From: Maritalea mobilis
GTDB lineage: Bacteria; Pseudomonadota; Alphaproteobacteria; Rhizobiales; Devosiaceae
Direction: 5' to 3'
Length of the DNA: 64,000 nucleotides
NCBI RefSeq assembly: GCF_004363175.1
Contig: NZ_SNYR01000001.1
Location: 1,364,001-1,428,000 of the forward strand
The position numbers were made by a program, and so were the translations under genes. This document shows, piece after piece, positions 1-8,920 of this stretch. The notes under the pieces were generated by a model, which was not told the DNA's origin, did not search any database, and worked only from the letters and a program-made list of their open reading frames with translations. The number at the start of each line of letters is the position of its first letter. Position 1 is the stretch's first letter.

Positions 1-888
1 TTGCGCATGATCATCCTGATCGAGCCGATCAAAAATCTCAGGCACTTCGATCTTTTCGCCTGTCAATTCAAAATAATAGTCGCGCATGGCGTCGGTCGCC
101 GTAACACGTTCCAACGCCCCTTGGCGCAATGATGCATCTTCAAATGGATCCGCACCGAACGGCAAATAGCCCAATTCGCCCGCACCGCCATTTTTGCCGC
201 GCACCAATTCGCCATTGACGATAATGCCCGCACCAATACCCGTGCCGAGCGCCACATAGGCCAAATCGTCCACATGTTGCGCCACGCCGCCCCAATGCTC
301 GCCCAAGACCGCGAGGTTCACATCGTTTTCGATGACCACATCAAAGCCGAGCGCTTTAGATAGCTCGCCAGCAAAATCAATCTCATCCAATTGCGGAATG
401 TTGGGCGCCATATGCACGGCGCCACTTTCATGATCCGGCACACCCGGTACGCCAACCACAGCCAATCGCAACCGATCTTGCTGCAATCCATGCTGGTCCA
501 TCATCTCGCGACACAGGCGCGCAATTTGATCAACGACAGCGCCGCCGCCCCTTGGATCTGTCTTCTCGGTAGCCTCGCCAAAAATCTGGCACGCCAGATT
601 AGCAATGGCGACTTTTACCTTGGTGCCCCCGAGGTCAACCGCTGCCACAAAGGCCGCGTCGGGCACCACCTCAAAATTCATTGCCGCGCGGCCCACATTG
701 CCGCGCTCAAGCCCCACTTGCTGCACCCAACCTTCGGATTCCAGCTCTTTTGCGACTTCGGATAAGGTCTGTTTGGAAAGGCCCAAGCGCTTTGCAATAG
801 CAGCGCGAGAGATTGGCCCTTCATGAGCAATCACTTCAAAAACATTACATTTATTAAGTCTGCGAATATTATTTGCCGTTTCGGTCAT
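1..888 (-). CDS. ROK family transcriptional regulator (3' end beyond the window)
   Basis: The gene starts at an ATG at 888 and stays open to base 1, so the C-terminus is missing. The first ~70 residues form a winged helix (helices around SRAAIAKRLGLSKQTLSEV). A ROK actin-like ATPase fold follows, with the phosphate loop DLGGTKVKVAI, IENDVNLAVLGEHWGG and ALGTGIGAGIIVNGELVRG. The Cys-rich zinc motif of many sugar-kinase ROKs is not visible after GGAGELGYLPFG. ROK proteins of this layout (NagC, Mlc, XylR) repress sugar-uptake or catabolic genes and sense a sugar or its phosphate. The target is probably beyond the left edge; the ligand cannot be told. Confidence 0.9.
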   Translation of the reverse strand, partial: MTETANNIRRLNKCNVFEVIAHEGPISRAAIAKRLGLSKQTLSEVAKELESEGWVQQVGLERGNVGRAAMNFEVVPDAAFVAAVDLGGTKVKVAIANLACQIFGEATEKTDPRGGGAVVDQIARLCREMMDQHGLQQDRLRLAVVGVPGVPDHESGAVHMAPNIPQLDEIDFAGELSKALGFDVVIENDVNLAVLGEHWGGVAQHVDDLAYVALGTGIGAGIIVNGELVRGKNGGAGELGYLPFGADPFEDASLRQGALERVTATDAMRDYYFELTGEKIEVPEIFDRLDQDDHAQ

Positions 889-1094
889 ATAATCACTTCT
901 ATTAATTCGTCAACTTACCGAACTAATAGATCGAAACGACAAATACGTCAATTAGAATTTGTTTTGACAGCGAGATCAACTAAGTCAAGATGTATAAAAA
1001 TTTATTTATATTTCAGCATGTTAGAAGAGATAAAACTCAAAAATATATTTACAAGCACACTGTGGATGAGCATCAATTGCTGGATTTATGCGCC
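889..1094. promoter_or_regulatory. AT-rich upstream region of the ROK regulator
   Basis: This gap of about 206 bases is clearly AT-richer than the flanking genes. It lies upstream of the ROK gene and downstream of arfB, both on the minus strand. An inverted repeat CTATTA (899-904) and TAATAG (924-929) sits close to the ROK start and could be an autoregulatory operator. No ORF or RNA gene was recognised. The operator is inferred from position and symmetry only. Confidence 0.3.
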
Positions 1095-1508
1095 CTACTC
1101 CTCAACCTTCCCGCGCAGCTTTTTCACCTCGCTTCTGGCTTTCTTCGCTGCGATACGACGCTTGATCGAGCCATATGTTGGCTTGGTCGCGATGCGTCGT
1201 TTGGGCTTTTCCAAGGCACTTAAAATTAGCGCTGTCAAACGTTCACGCGCAATCTCTCGATTGCGTGCTTGCGAACGTGTATCTTGTACGGAAATGATCA
1301 ACGCCCCATCTTGCGTCCAACGCCGCCCGGCCAAGCGTTTTAACCGTCGTTTCACAGGGTCAGGCAAATGAGGAGATCGCTCAGCTTCGAACCGCAATTC
1401 TACGGCAGTGCTAACCTTATTCACATTCTGCCCACCCGGACCGCTGGCCCGAGTGAACTGTTCTGACAATTCCCACTCTTCAATGCTGATCTGGTCGTTA
1501 ATGCGCAA
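1095..1508 (-). CDS. arfB: ArfB (YaeJ) alternative ribosome-rescue peptidyl-tRNA hydrolase
   Basis: The 137-residue protein has the release-factor catalytic loop SGPGGQNVNKVST with GGQ at residues 25-27, and a basic C-terminal tail (KRRIAAKKARSEVKKLRGK). That tail enters the empty mRNA channel of stalled ribosomes in ArfB, and the length suits ArfB rather than RF1/RF2. It hydrolyses peptidyl-tRNA on non-stop ribosomes independently of a stop codon. The start appears to be TTG at 1508, preceded by AAAGG with a 7-base gap; the only nearby upstream ATG is out of frame and soon stops. It is transcribed alone or with the downstream ROK gene. Confidence 0.92.
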   Translation of the reverse strand: MRINDQISIEEWELSEQFTRASGPGGQNVNKVSTAVELRFEAERSPHLPDPVKRRLKRLAGRRWTQDGALIISVQDTRSQARNREIARERLTALILSALEKPKRRIATKPTYGSIKRRIAAKKARSEVKKLRGKVEE

Positions 1509-1591
1509 AAGACTGCCTTTGGCTCCTCATCTTTACCAGATCAACCACATATGAAGCACAAACGCAAAGATGTCGTTTGCTTTGCCGCAGA

Positions 1592-2002
1592 CTAAGGCAG
1601 GTCGTAAAGGCTCATGGCATTGCCGAATGGATCGGTAAAGTCGCTATAAATGACCACACCCGGCACCTCAATTGCCTCACCAACATCAATGCCTTTTTCG
1701 GCATAGCTGGCTTGTGCTGCAGCCATATCATCAACCAAAAAGCGGATCACAGCGCCTGTTTCCGGCATCTTTTCGGTTTCATAAAGCTGCAACCACATAT
1801 CGGGCGTGGCTTTGACTTCAAGCACCCCAGGTACAGGCTCGATTATCTCGGCATCTTCACCGAGAAACTTACCATACCAAATTTTCGCTTCATCCAGCGA
1901 TGTAACCGGCACGGCCACAGTCGCTTCGCTGAATGCTTGCGCTGCAGCGTTACTGGCCAATGCCAGCCCCAATGCCGCAGACAAAATTAAAACACGCATC
2001 AT
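1592..2002 (-). CDS. Exported VOC (glyoxalase/dioxygenase-fold) protein
   Basis: The 136-residue protein begins with a signal peptide (MMRVLILSAALGLALASNAAAQA, probable cleavage after AAAQA). A single VOC domain follows: beta-alpha start ATVAVPVTSLDEAKIWYGKFLG and ending YSDFTDPFGNAMSLYDLP, the usual DPFGN close of the fold. VOC proteins bind metals and act as lyases, dioxygenases or resistance proteins; the substrate is not evident. It lies 8 bases downstream of a cytoplasmic VOC gene and is probably co-transcribed with it. A periplasmic VOC protein is less common than a cytoplasmic one. Confidence 0.75.
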   Translation of the reverse strand: MMRVLILSAALGLALASNAAAQAFSEATVAVPVTSLDEAKIWYGKFLGEDAEIIEPVPGVLEVKATPDMWLQLYETEKMPETGAVIRFLVDDMAAAQASYAEKGIDVGEAIEVPGVVIYSDFTDPFGNAMSLYDLP

Positions 2003-2010
2003 TTAGCCCC

Positions 2011-2379
2011 TTAGCTCAAATCTTCGGCCAACATCAGCGCATTGCCGTCAGGATCATAAAACGTTGCAGTTTTCACCATGCCTTCCACGACATCGGTTTC
2101 GCCGTCAAACTTCACGCCAGCGCCTTCAAGCTTGGCACGCGCAGCATCCAAATCATCAATGCCGAAAACTGGCACACAATTGCCCGGCGCTGTTTCCATA
2201 TGCTCGCCAAGCCCAATCACAACGCCTTTGGTGTTGGTTTTCACTTCAGACCAACCCGCCTCATCTGCGTGATACATGGTTTCAAATCCGAGCATGTTTT
2301 GATACCAATCTGCGCTAACATGGCGATCTTTAACCGAAAGCGCGATAGTGATGGTGTCGTTTAATGAAATTAGAGACAT
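2011..2379 (-). CDS. Cytoplasmic VOC family protein
   Basis: The 122-residue single VOC domain has the pattern ALSVKDRHVSADWYQNMLGF, a central GIDDLDAARAKLEGAG helix, and ATFYDPDGNALMLAEDL at the end. There is no signal peptide. It is first in a two-gene unit with the exported VOC protein 8 bases downstream, and is divergent from the winged-helix regulator at 2419 across a 39-base gap. The start is backed by AAGGAA 8 bases upstream. The layout suggests a regulator-controlled detoxification or sensing pair, but no substrate can be assigned from sequence. Confidence 0.8.
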   Translation of the reverse strand: MSLISLNDTITIALSVKDRHVSADWYQNMLGFETMYHADEAGWSEVKTNTKGVVIGLGEHMETAPGNCVPVFGIDDLDAARAKLEGAGVKFDGETDVVEGMVKTATFYDPDGNALMLAEDLS

Positions 2380-2418
2380 GACTTGTTCCTTTGTCTAAAA
2401 ATATGGTAACTATAAATA

Positions 2419-2955
2419 ATGGACATTAAACAGCTTGTCAATATCACATCGCGGGCATGGGCGGTGCCAATTCTGGCAGCGCTGCATGAAGGTGTGCCGG
2501 GCAGACAGGCACCATTATTGACAGCAACAGGCGCCGGGCGCACCGCCTTTGCGCAAAGCATGTCTCACCTAATTGAAATTGGCCTAGTGGAACGCAATCC
2601 CGGCCACGGCCATCCATTGCGCCCAGAATTTCGCCTCACACCTCCCGGTAAAATCGGCGCCGAGATTTCTCATAATATTTGGACCCTTGCAGGCGAAGAA
2701 AACCAAAATCTTTTGCGCAAATCGTGGACATTGCCGACACTCGCCATCCTCCACACGCCCCATCATTTTAACGACATCCAACGCGCCCTCGACCCGATAA
2801 CCGACCGCGCCCTCTCCCAAATACTTAAATCACTTGAAGAATGTGAATGGGTGCACCGCAATGTCGATAATGAAGCACGCCCACCTCGCCCCATCTATAG
2901 CGCCGCTAACACTGGCAGTAAGATCAGCGCGATTATGGCGCCTTATCTTGCATAG
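2419..2955 (+). CDS. Tandem winged-helix (HxlR-like) transcriptional regulator
   Basis: The 178-residue protein is built from two similar halves. Residues ~8-80 (ITSRAWAVPILAALHEGVPG, then FAQSMSHLIEIGLVERN) match residues ~96-170 (LLRKSWTLPTLAILHTPHHF, then LSQILKSLEECEWVHRN). Both carry the W-x(2-3)-IL-AL opening, recognition helix and wing of HxlR proteins. Most HxlR regulators are single-domain dimers of 100-150 residues, so this looks like an internal duplication able to act as a monomer. It diverges from the VOC pair over 39 bases, so it probably controls it. No ribosome-binding site is obvious. It abuts the convergent GST gene with no gap. Confidence 0.72.
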   Translation: MDIKQLVNITSRAWAVPILAALHEGVPGRQAPLLTATGAGRTAFAQSMSHLIEIGLVERNPGHGHPLRPEFRLTPPGKIGAEISHNIWTLAGEENQNLLRKSWTLPTLAILHTPHHFNDIQRALDPITDRALSQILKSLEECEWVHRNVDNEARPPRPIYSAANTGSKISAIMAPYLA

Positions 2956-3990
2956 CTAAAAACGGGCTAAACTCGGATCGCGATAAGCTTCGGGATAAGG
3001 CTTCGGCGCAAAAGGACCAAGTGGCACCACATTGTTCCACGAGCGGCCAAAATAGCCTTGGCGACAATGGATCAGCGATCCACTTTCCGCCACACCATCC
3101 AGCGCATAGACGCGGCAGAGCCATTGCCACAAATAGGGATAATCGAGAATTTTCGCGCCGTTCAATTTCATGCGCACATAATAAACCGGATCATGCCGGT
3201 AGAGCGTGGGGAACAACCGCAAATCTGCATCGGCGAAAACATCACCCGTGAGAAAAGGCCGCCCATCGGACAGCAAATCATTGAGGCTGGCCAATGTTTC
3301 AAAATAGGCTTCAAACGCCTTTTGATAGACCGCTTGATCAGATGAAAAGCCCGCCTTATAGGCCCCATTATTGATATTGGTGTAAATCAGCTCATTTAGC
3401 TGATCAATTTCATCGCGCAGCGCATCATCTTCTGGATAAAGCACCGGGCGTTGTTGATCATCCAACGCACTACCAAGCGCGACCGCATGCCGATCTAACA
3501 TGCGAATAATCTCCGCACTCTCATTATTCACAATGCGCTTGGAGTGCTTATCATAAAGAATGGGCACCGACTGCTCACTCGCCCCCTCGGCGCGATAAAT
3601 ATCCTTCGCGATCCGAAAGCCATCACCCGTCGCCGTCTCACGCGTACATTCAGACAAAATCTCGCCCGTTAAACTGGCAACCCGATCAGGGCTAAATTCC
3701 CAAAGCCCCGCCCCGGCTGGATCATCTTCACCCGTGCGATTGGGAAACGCCACATCCATCGAGATCACATCCTGCAACCCCAACACATTCCGCGCCAAAA
3801 TCGCTCGATGACACCACGGACAATTGAGCGCCACAAACAAATGATAGCGCCCCGGTTCCGCCGGAAAATCGCCATCGCCAATCTGATCGCGAAACCCGCT
3901 GACCCCGCGGACGAACTCCCCCTGCTTGCGCCGGGCGGCGGCGTTGGTTTGATCTTCTTCAGTGGAGGTGTACGTTTTGGTGTTTGTCAT
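2956..3990 (-). CDS. Glutathione S-transferase, glutathionyl-hydroquinone reductase-like (Xi class)
   Basis: At 344 residues it is the length of YqjG/ECM4 Xi-class GSTs, well above ordinary GSTs. The N-terminal thioredoxin-like domain has the active site NCPWCHRAIL (Cys57, Cys60). The C-terminal helical domain includes LNELIYTNINNGAYKAGFSS and LFPTLYRHDPVYYVRMK, typical of the class. These enzymes reduce glutathionyl-hydroquinones using glutathione. The usual motif is CPWA; here the fourth residue is Cys, giving a CxxC pair. The gene is convergent with the tandem HxlR gene. Substrate specificity is inferred from the family. Confidence 0.85.
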   Translation of the reverse strand: MTNTKTYTSTEEDQTNAAARRKQGEFVRGVSGFRDQIGDGDFPAEPGRYHLFVALNCPWCHRAILARNVLGLQDVISMDVAFPNRTGEDDPAGAGLWEFSPDRVASLTGEILSECTRETATGDGFRIAKDIYRAEGASEQSVPILYDKHSKRIVNNESAEIIRMLDRHAVALGSALDDQQRPVLYPEDDALRDEIDQLNELIYTNINNGAYKAGFSSDQAVYQKAFEAYFETLASLNDLLSDGRPFLTGDVFADADLRLFPTLYRHDPVYYVRMKLNGAKILDYPYLWQWLCRVYALDGVAESGSLIHCRQGYFGRSWNNVVPLGPFAPKPYPEAYRDPSLARF

Positions 3991-4093
3991 TGACGGTCTT
4001 TCGAATTTCTCTTTTGGCTAACAGAAAAACATATGGTTTACAGTTGGGAATGCAATGAGATCACCGAAGTGTGATGAATGCCCTGGAGTCCCC

Positions 4094-4741
4094 CTATAAC
4101 CGACAATCTAAAATTCCACTTCCCTCCAAATTGATGTGAACTTCTTCGGGAATGCTATACCAATCCAAATCGCGATAGCTCCATCCCAAACGTTGCCCGT
4201 TTTCGCGTATAAATGCGTGTATCTCAAACTGGTACTCCTGAGGTGCATGACGTAAACTCCATCTAAAATCACGCCGCGCTATTGAAGAAGCACCCCTCTC
4301 AAGCGCCGTACGACACATCAAAATTTTAGATATATCTTCGGCTACCGACACACAGACCAACAAGGTAATTGTTAAAGAGATACTTAACGTCCAAAGTGTT
4401 AGGCGCGGCATCAGACACAACACCAAAAACAAAATCAAAAACGTCACTGCTGCAAAATGAGCTAGCTGCGACAGGAAGGGTAGATACCCCATCCAGTCTA
4501 AGAGCATTCTCCATAACACAATTGGGGCCACCAATATATTTTGGAACGCGATAAGGTAATCCATTCGAAGGGCAGAATAGACAAAAACTAAAATCGCGAG
4601 ATGCGTTGCAATGAGACTAGCAAGCCTACGATTTCCGCCCTTGCGAATTCCAAGCAAAGCCCAAAGCCAAATCCCTATTGAAAACGTGGCAGCCAGAAAC
4701 TTAAAAATTGCAATTGAAATGAAGAAAACCTTCCCCGCCAA
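4094..4741 (-). CDS. Membrane protein of unknown function
   Basis: The 215-residue protein has about four hydrophobic segments: near residues 5-30, 42-60, 68-105 and 107-132. A soluble C-terminal part of about 80 residues follows (ERGASSIARRDFRWSLRHAP ... YSIPEEVHINLEG). I do not recognise the family. The DNA is visibly AT-richer than the neighbouring GST and purC genes, which hints at an acquired or fast-evolving gene. It stands alone between purC and the GST gene on the same strand, with about 95 bases on each side. No partner suggests a role. Confidence 0.55.
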   Translation of the reverse strand: MAGKVFFISIAIFKFLAATFSIGIWLWALLGIRKGGNRRLASLIATHLAILVFVYSALRMDYLIAFQNILVAPIVLWRMLLDWMGYLPFLSQLAHFAAVTFLILFLVLCLMPRLTLWTLSISLTITLLVCVSVAEDISKILMCRTALERGASSIARRDFRWSLRHAPQEYQFEIHAFIRENGQRLGWSYRDLDWYSIPEEVHINLEGSGILDCRL

Positions 4742-4836
4742 ACCCGAAATCCAAGCGCAATGATATGACCCTTTTGGGCCAAAGGATGTCCTGACAACAG
4801 TTAAAGTGCGACTTTCACTTAATCTTTATAAAGTCA

Positions 4837-5826
4837 TCAGCCAAAACACTCCGGCAATTCTTTCGCCAACGCCGCACGAATACGGTCGCGTGTGGGGACG
4901 GAGAAATCAGGCTTTTCGAATTTGGTTCCGGTCAGCTGCTCGTAAAGCGCGATATATTTGTTGCTGAACTCAAGCAATGTTTCCTGTGGAATTTCCGGTA
5001 TCGGCTCATTGTAGGGATCGCATTGGCTTGCAACCCATAGGCGCAAAAATTCTTTATCCAGACTTTCGGGCTCCTCGCCCGCAGCGAACCGGGCTTGATA
5101 GGTATCGGCCAACCAAAAACGGCTGGAATCTGGCGTATGAATCTCATCTGCAACGGTGACTGTACCATTTTCATCCAGGCCAAACTCATATTTGGTGTCA
5201 ACCAATATCATTCCCCGCTCCGCTGCCAATTCCTGCCCGCGTTTAAACAGCGCAAGGCTTTTCCGCGCCATGTCTTGCCATTGCGCAGTTGTCACCAATT
5301 GCGTGTCCAAAATTTCAGCTTCGGTGATCGGCGCATCGTGGCCGCCATCCGCCGGTTTTGTTGTTGGGGTGATAATTGGCTGTGCAAGCTTTTGGTTTTT
5401 GCGCATTCCTTCGGGGAACTGATGACCATAAATGACGCGCTCGCCCGATTTATACATCGGCCAAATACTCGTGTTTGTCGACCCTGTCAGATAAGCGCGG
5501 ACGACAACTTCAATTGGCAGCATTTTCAAATCTTTAGCCAAGACCACATTCGGGTCCGGATAGGAAATCACATGATTGGGGCAAATATCTTTGGTGTGAT
5601 CGAACCAATAACGCGCAATTTGCGTCAATACCTGCCCTTTAAAAGGAACCGCCGCCAAAACCTGATCAAACGCCGATTGACGATCTGTGGTGACAAGCAA
5701 GCGCTGACCATTCGGAAGCTTATATGTGTCCCGCACTTTATTGCGTGTGTAATTTGGCAATTCTGAAAATTCAGCGTCAATCAAGCAATTATCTAAAAAT
5801 GAAGAGGAGTTGTTTGAATTTGTCAT
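4837..5826 (-). CDS. purC: Phosphoribosylaminoimidazole-succinocarboxamide synthase (SAICAR synthase)
   Basis: PurC joins CAIR and aspartate with ATP to give SAICAR in de novo purine synthesis. Motifs seen are NKVRDTYKLPNGQRLLVTTD near the start, EVVVRAYLTGS, TPTTKPADGGHDAPIT, VDTKYEFGLDENG and DEIHTPDSSRFW. The 329-residue length fits the longer, yeast-like SAICAR synthases rather than the ~240-residue form common in bacteria. The ATG at 5826 was chosen because the in-frame extension upstream to 5886 (MFDAWCYVARF...) is not family-like. It appears to be transcribed alone. Confidence 0.93.
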   Translation of the reverse strand: MTNSNNSSSFLDNCLIDAEFSELPNYTRNKVRDTYKLPNGQRLLVTTDRQSAFDQVLAAVPFKGQVLTQIARYWFDHTKDICPNHVISYPDPNVVLAKDLKMLPIEVVVRAYLTGSTNTSIWPMYKSGERVIYGHQFPEGMRKNQKLAQPIITPTTKPADGGHDAPITEAEILDTQLVTTAQWQDMARKSLALFKRGQELAAERGMILVDTKYEFGLDENGTVTVADEIHTPDSSRFWLADTYQARFAAGEEPESLDKEFLRLWVASQCDPYNEPIPEIPQETLLEFSNKYIALYEQLTGTKFEKPDFSVPTRDRIRAALAKELPECFG

Positions 5827-5994
5827 CAATAAGTTCCACTGCGCATATTCAGGAAAACGCGCAACGTAACACCAAGCATCAAACAAAGCATCATAATACT
5901 TTGTCTACCCCCAACGCCAAAAAGGTCGCACAGCTTATGCCGTGCAACCTTTCCCAATCTGGGTAAGATCATTGGTCTTTGTTGCGACTTTTGC

Positions 5995-6408
5995 CTAGCG
6001 GCGGTGCTGCCGCATTAGGGCGATTTCATCCATTTCGGCTTGTTCGCGCTTGGTTTCTGCTGCCGCTTCGCGCGCATGTTCGCGCTGATCGAGCAGTTCC
6101 ACCTTTTTCAAATCTTCCACTGCTTCTGCCAATTCGTCCTGCGCAGCTTCAAGCTTCTCCCGCATTTCATCAGCAGAGGCCATCAAATTGTCGCGACGGG
6201 TTTTGGCCGCCTTGGCAAAGGTGGAATAGGCGAAATGATCCATATCGGTGATGCCGGTTTTTTGGTGCTCCACCTCGATCTGCTGATCAAGCTCGGAAGC
6301 CATCCGCTCAAAGTCGGCCACCATCATTTCAATTTGCATTACGGTGCGACGCTTTTCGTCCACCTGAAATTTTTTCAACCGAATGAGGCTCTCATTCCGT
6401 GATTTCAT
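5995..6408 (-). CDS. fliJ: Flagellar export protein FliJ
   Basis: The 137-residue protein is almost wholly a long helical coiled coil rich in Glu, Lys, Arg and Ala, as expected for FliJ. FliJ sits at the centre of the FliI hexamer, couples it to the export gate and escorts chaperones. It opens with SRNESLIRLKKFQVDEKRR, the FliJ-type N-terminus. It lies 28 bases downstream of fliI on the same strand, its standard partner, with a GGAG ribosome site before the ATG at 6408. The family call rests on this coiled-coil pattern plus the neighbour. Confidence 0.85.
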   Translation of the reverse strand: MKSRNESLIRLKKFQVDEKRRTVMQIEMMVADFERMASELDQQIEVEHQKTGITDMDHFAYSTFAKAAKTRRDNLMASADEMREKLEAAQDELAEAVEDLKKVELLDQREHAREAAAETKREQAEMDEIALMRQHRR

Positions 6409-6436
6409 GACTTGTACTCCTTACCCAACCAAGCCG

Positions 6437-7768
6437 TCATTGTTCACTGCCCCCAACGCGGGCAACAATTTCTTCGAGCGTTTGATACCCTTCTAAAAGG
6501 TTCACCCGCTCTTCTTGACGCTGCGATAAAAACGCATCGAGCGCCGGTGCAATGGAAATGGCGTCATCCACTTTCGGATCTGACCCTGAGCGATATGCCC
6601 CCAAACGGATCAATTCCTCCATATCGGCATAAACCGACATATATTCCCTTGCCTTGGTCAATACCGGCTGAAATTCAGTCGGCACACACCCAGGCATGGT
6701 GCGTGAAATAGACCTCAAAACGTTTACCGCCGGGTATCTTCCCCGCTCGGCAATCGCCCGTTCCATCACAATGTGACCATCAAGAATCCCGCGAACGGCA
6801 TCCGCAATGGGCTCATTATGATCATCACCTTCTACTAAAACGGTAAAAAGTCCGGTAACAGAACCGGAATTTTTTAACCCTGGTCCCGCCCTTTCCAATA
6901 ATTTTGGCAATTCCGTGAAAACGGTGGGCGGATAGCCCTTCGCCGTAGGCGGTTCTCCCGTGGCCAAGCCAATCTCACGTTGGGCCATGGCGAAGCGGGT
7001 TAAACTGTCCATCATGCACAAAACGCGTTTGCCCTGATCGCGGAAATATTCCGAAAGAGTCAGCGTCATATAAGCAGCTTGCCGCCGCATAAGCGCGGGC
7101 TCGTCAGAAGTTGCCACCACGATAATCGCGCGCTTCAACCCTTCCGGCCCCAAATTATCTTCAATAAATTCCTGAACCTCACGACCACGCTCGCCGATCA
7201 GGCCAATAATGGCCACATCAACGTCGGTGTTGCGCGCCAACATAGACATAAGCACAGATTTACCCACGCCAGACCCAGCGAAGATGCCCATCCGCTGCCC
7301 ATCGCAACAGGTGGTGAAAGTGTTGAGCACCTTAACGCCCAAATCTATTGGGTTGCCAACGCGTGCCCGATCATGCGCCGCAGGAGGCGATGCCCGAAGA
7401 TTATAAGAGGTAGCCCCACGCATAACCGGACCACCGCCGTCAATCGGCTCGCCTTTTGCGTTGACCACGCGGCCAAGCCAGCTTTCATCCGGCTGCACGG
7501 TGCCACCATGAGAATAAAAGATAGCTTTACACCCAAGGCGCACCCCTTCCAGCGCACCAAAAGGCAAACAAAGTGCATGATCATCCTGAAAGCCGACAAT
7601 TTCGCACATCACGCGACCGCCGCCGCGGGTCTCAATCGCCACCCGACCACCCACGCGCAACTCGCGCACCGGGCCAATAATTTCCACCAGCAAGCCCTGC
7701 ACGGTTTTCACCCGTCCATAAACTTCCTCGGCATCCATGGCCGCAATATCTGCGATGAGTGATTTCAC
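6437..7768 (-). CDS. fliI: Flagellum-specific ATPase FliI
   Basis: The 443-residue protein is homologous to F1-ATPase beta and powers type III export of flagellar subunits. Walker A is [13 protein letters not shown] (about residues 161-173). Also visible are [11 protein letters not shown], the Walker B region [19 protein letters not shown], and [19 protein letters not shown], diagnostic of FliI/type III ATPases. The start is GTG at 7768 with a GGGG ribosome site. It forms an operon with fliJ and is divergent from ctrA across 389 bases. In many alphaproteobacteria flagellar genes are CtrA-controlled, and this shared region would suit that. Confidence 0.96.
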   Translation of the reverse strand: MKSLIADIAAMDAEEVYGRVKTVQGLLVEIIGPVRELRVGGRVAIETRGGGRVMCEIVGFQDDHALCLPFGALEGVRLGCKAIFYSHGGTVQPDESWLGRVVNAKGEPIDGGGPVMRGATSYNLRASPPAAHDRARVGNPIDLGVKVLNTFTTCCDGQRMGIFAGSGVGKSVLMSMLARNTDVDVAIIGLIGERGREVQEFIEDNLGPEGLKRAIIVVATSDEPALMRRQAAYMTLTLSEYFRDQGKRVLCMMDSLTRFAMAQREIGLATGEPPTAKGYPPTVFTELPKLLERAGPGLKNSGSVTGLFTVLVEGDDHNEPIADAVRGILDGHIVMERAIAERGRYPAVNVLRSISRTMPGCVPTEFQPVLTKAREYMSVYADMEELIRLGAYRSGSDPKVDDAISIAPALDAFLSQRQEERVNLLEGYQTLEEIVARVGGSEQ

Positions 7769-8157
7769 GTCGCCCCAATCCTTGTGATTCGGTTAATGCT
7801 AACGATTCCTTAACCCGGATTCACTATTTTACGGTGAAATCGGCAAAAAAATTTCAGTTTTTGCCCAACAGCTTTTCCCACAGATTCATCGCCAATTCCC
7901 CGAGTCGCAAGAGTCGGTTACAATACTTTCTTAAACTAAATTATTAAGTTGATAACCATCATTTTTATCATATTTTTCAAGCACTTAATCTAATTATGTG
8001 ATAAGTGTAAATGCATATTGCAGAACTGAATTAAACTTTGTTAACTATTTCATATTAGGGTTGAATCAATATCCAGTAGGATTTGTTAACGATCAGGGGC
8101 ATCGCGAAGGTGTCGTTGGTAAAGGTTCCAAGACGGGACAGGAATAAGGGGAACGAC
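7769..8157. promoter_or_regulatory. Shared fliI/ctrA promoter region with CtrA-like half sites
   Basis: This 389-base gap is AT-rich and holds no gene. It contains many TTAA elements. TTAAACTTTGTTAAC (8031-8045) resembles a CtrA box but has a 6-base rather than 7-base spacer. TTAA pairs at 7931/7944 have a 9-base spacer and at 7793/7810 a 13-base spacer. Autoregulation of ctrA is established in Caulobacter, so CtrA binding here is plausible but the boxes are imperfect. An AAGGGG ribosome site precedes the ctrA ATG at 8158. Confidence 0.5.
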
Positions 8158-8859
8158 ATGCGGGTACTCCTAATTGAGGATGACAGCGCCACAGCGCAGA
8201 GTATTGAGCTGATGCTCAAATCAGAAAGTTTCAATGTGTACACCACCGACCTTGGTGAAGAAGGCGTGGATCTGGGTAAGCTTTATGATTATGACATCAT
8301 TCTGCTTGATCTGAACTTGCCCGACATGAGCGGCTATGAAGTGTTGCGCACATTGCGTGTAGCGAAAGTGCAAACACCGATCCTGATCCTTTCAGGTCTT
8401 GCTGGCATTGAAGATAAAGTACGCGGCCTCGGCTTCGGCGCCGACGATTACATGACCAAGCCATTCCACAAGGATGAATTGGTTGCACGTATTCATGCAG
8501 TTGTGCGCCGGTCTAAGGGCCACGCGCAGTCAGTTATTCGCACTGGTGATTTGACCGTGAATTTGGACACAAAAACCGTTGAAGTTGGCGGCCAGCGTGT
8601 TCACCTCACTGGTAAAGAATACCAAATGCTCGAATTGTTGTCCCTGCGTAAGGGCACAACTCTCACCAAAGAGATGTTCCTGAACCACCTTTATGGCGGC
8701 ATGGACGAGCCAGAACTCAAAATTATTGACGTGTTCATCTGTAAGCTGCGCAAGAAGCTTTCAGTGGCCACCGGCGGCAAGAACTATATCGAAACCGTTT
8801 GGGGCCGCGGCTATGTGTTGCGCGAGCCAGATGAGAACGAACTCTCAGAAAGCGCCTAA
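8158..8859 (+). CDS. ctrA: Cell-cycle response regulator CtrA
   Basis: CtrA is the master regulator of cell-cycle, flagellar and envelope genes in alphaproteobacteria. The 233-residue protein has an N-terminal receiver domain ([14 protein letters not shown]; phospho-acceptor Asp51 in [14 protein letters not shown]; switch residues [10 protein letters not shown]). An OmpR/PhoB winged helix follows ([19 protein letters not shown] ... [12 protein letters not shown]-type helix ... [12 protein letters not shown]). The [20 protein letters not shown] opening is near-invariant in CtrA. Its phosphodonor ChpT is encoded about 6 kb away. The in-frame upstream extension to 8083 was rejected because it lacks homology. 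Confidence 0.97.
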   Translation: MRVLLIEDDSATAQSIELMLKSESFNVYTTDLGEEGVDLGKLYDYDIILLDLNLPDMSGYEVLRTLRVAKVQTPILILSGLAGIEDKVRGLGFGADDYMTKPFHKDELVARIHAVVRRSKGHAQSVIRTGDLTVNLDTKTVEVGGQRVHLTGKEYQMLELLSLRKGTTLTKEMFLNHLYGGMDEPELKIIDVFICKLRKKLSVATGGKNYIETVWGRGYVLREPDENELSESA

Positions 8860-8888
8860 TCTTAGCATCTGCTTTCAACCCAAATTTC

Positions 8889-8916
8889 AAACCCCGCTTC
8901 GGCGGGGTTTATTTTT
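8889..8916 (+). terminator. Rho-independent terminator after ctrA
   Basis: AAACCCCGC and GCGGGGTTT pair around a TTCG loop (8889-8910), followed by a T-rich tail (ATTTTTG). It lies 30 bases after the ctrA stop and just beyond the end of the convergent cheR, so it probably serves ctrA and may also stop the che transcript. Confidence 0.9.
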
Positions 8917-8920
8917 GCCC

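Noticed and set aside
7079-7762. Long plus-strand ORF (227 codons) opposite fliI
   Set aside because: It is the antisense of a highly conserved fliI reading frame, lacks a ribosome site and has no recognisable domain.
8083-8157. 25-codon upstream extension of CtrA
   Set aside because: The CtrA family begins at MRVLLIEDD, and a good ribosome site precedes the ATG at 8158.
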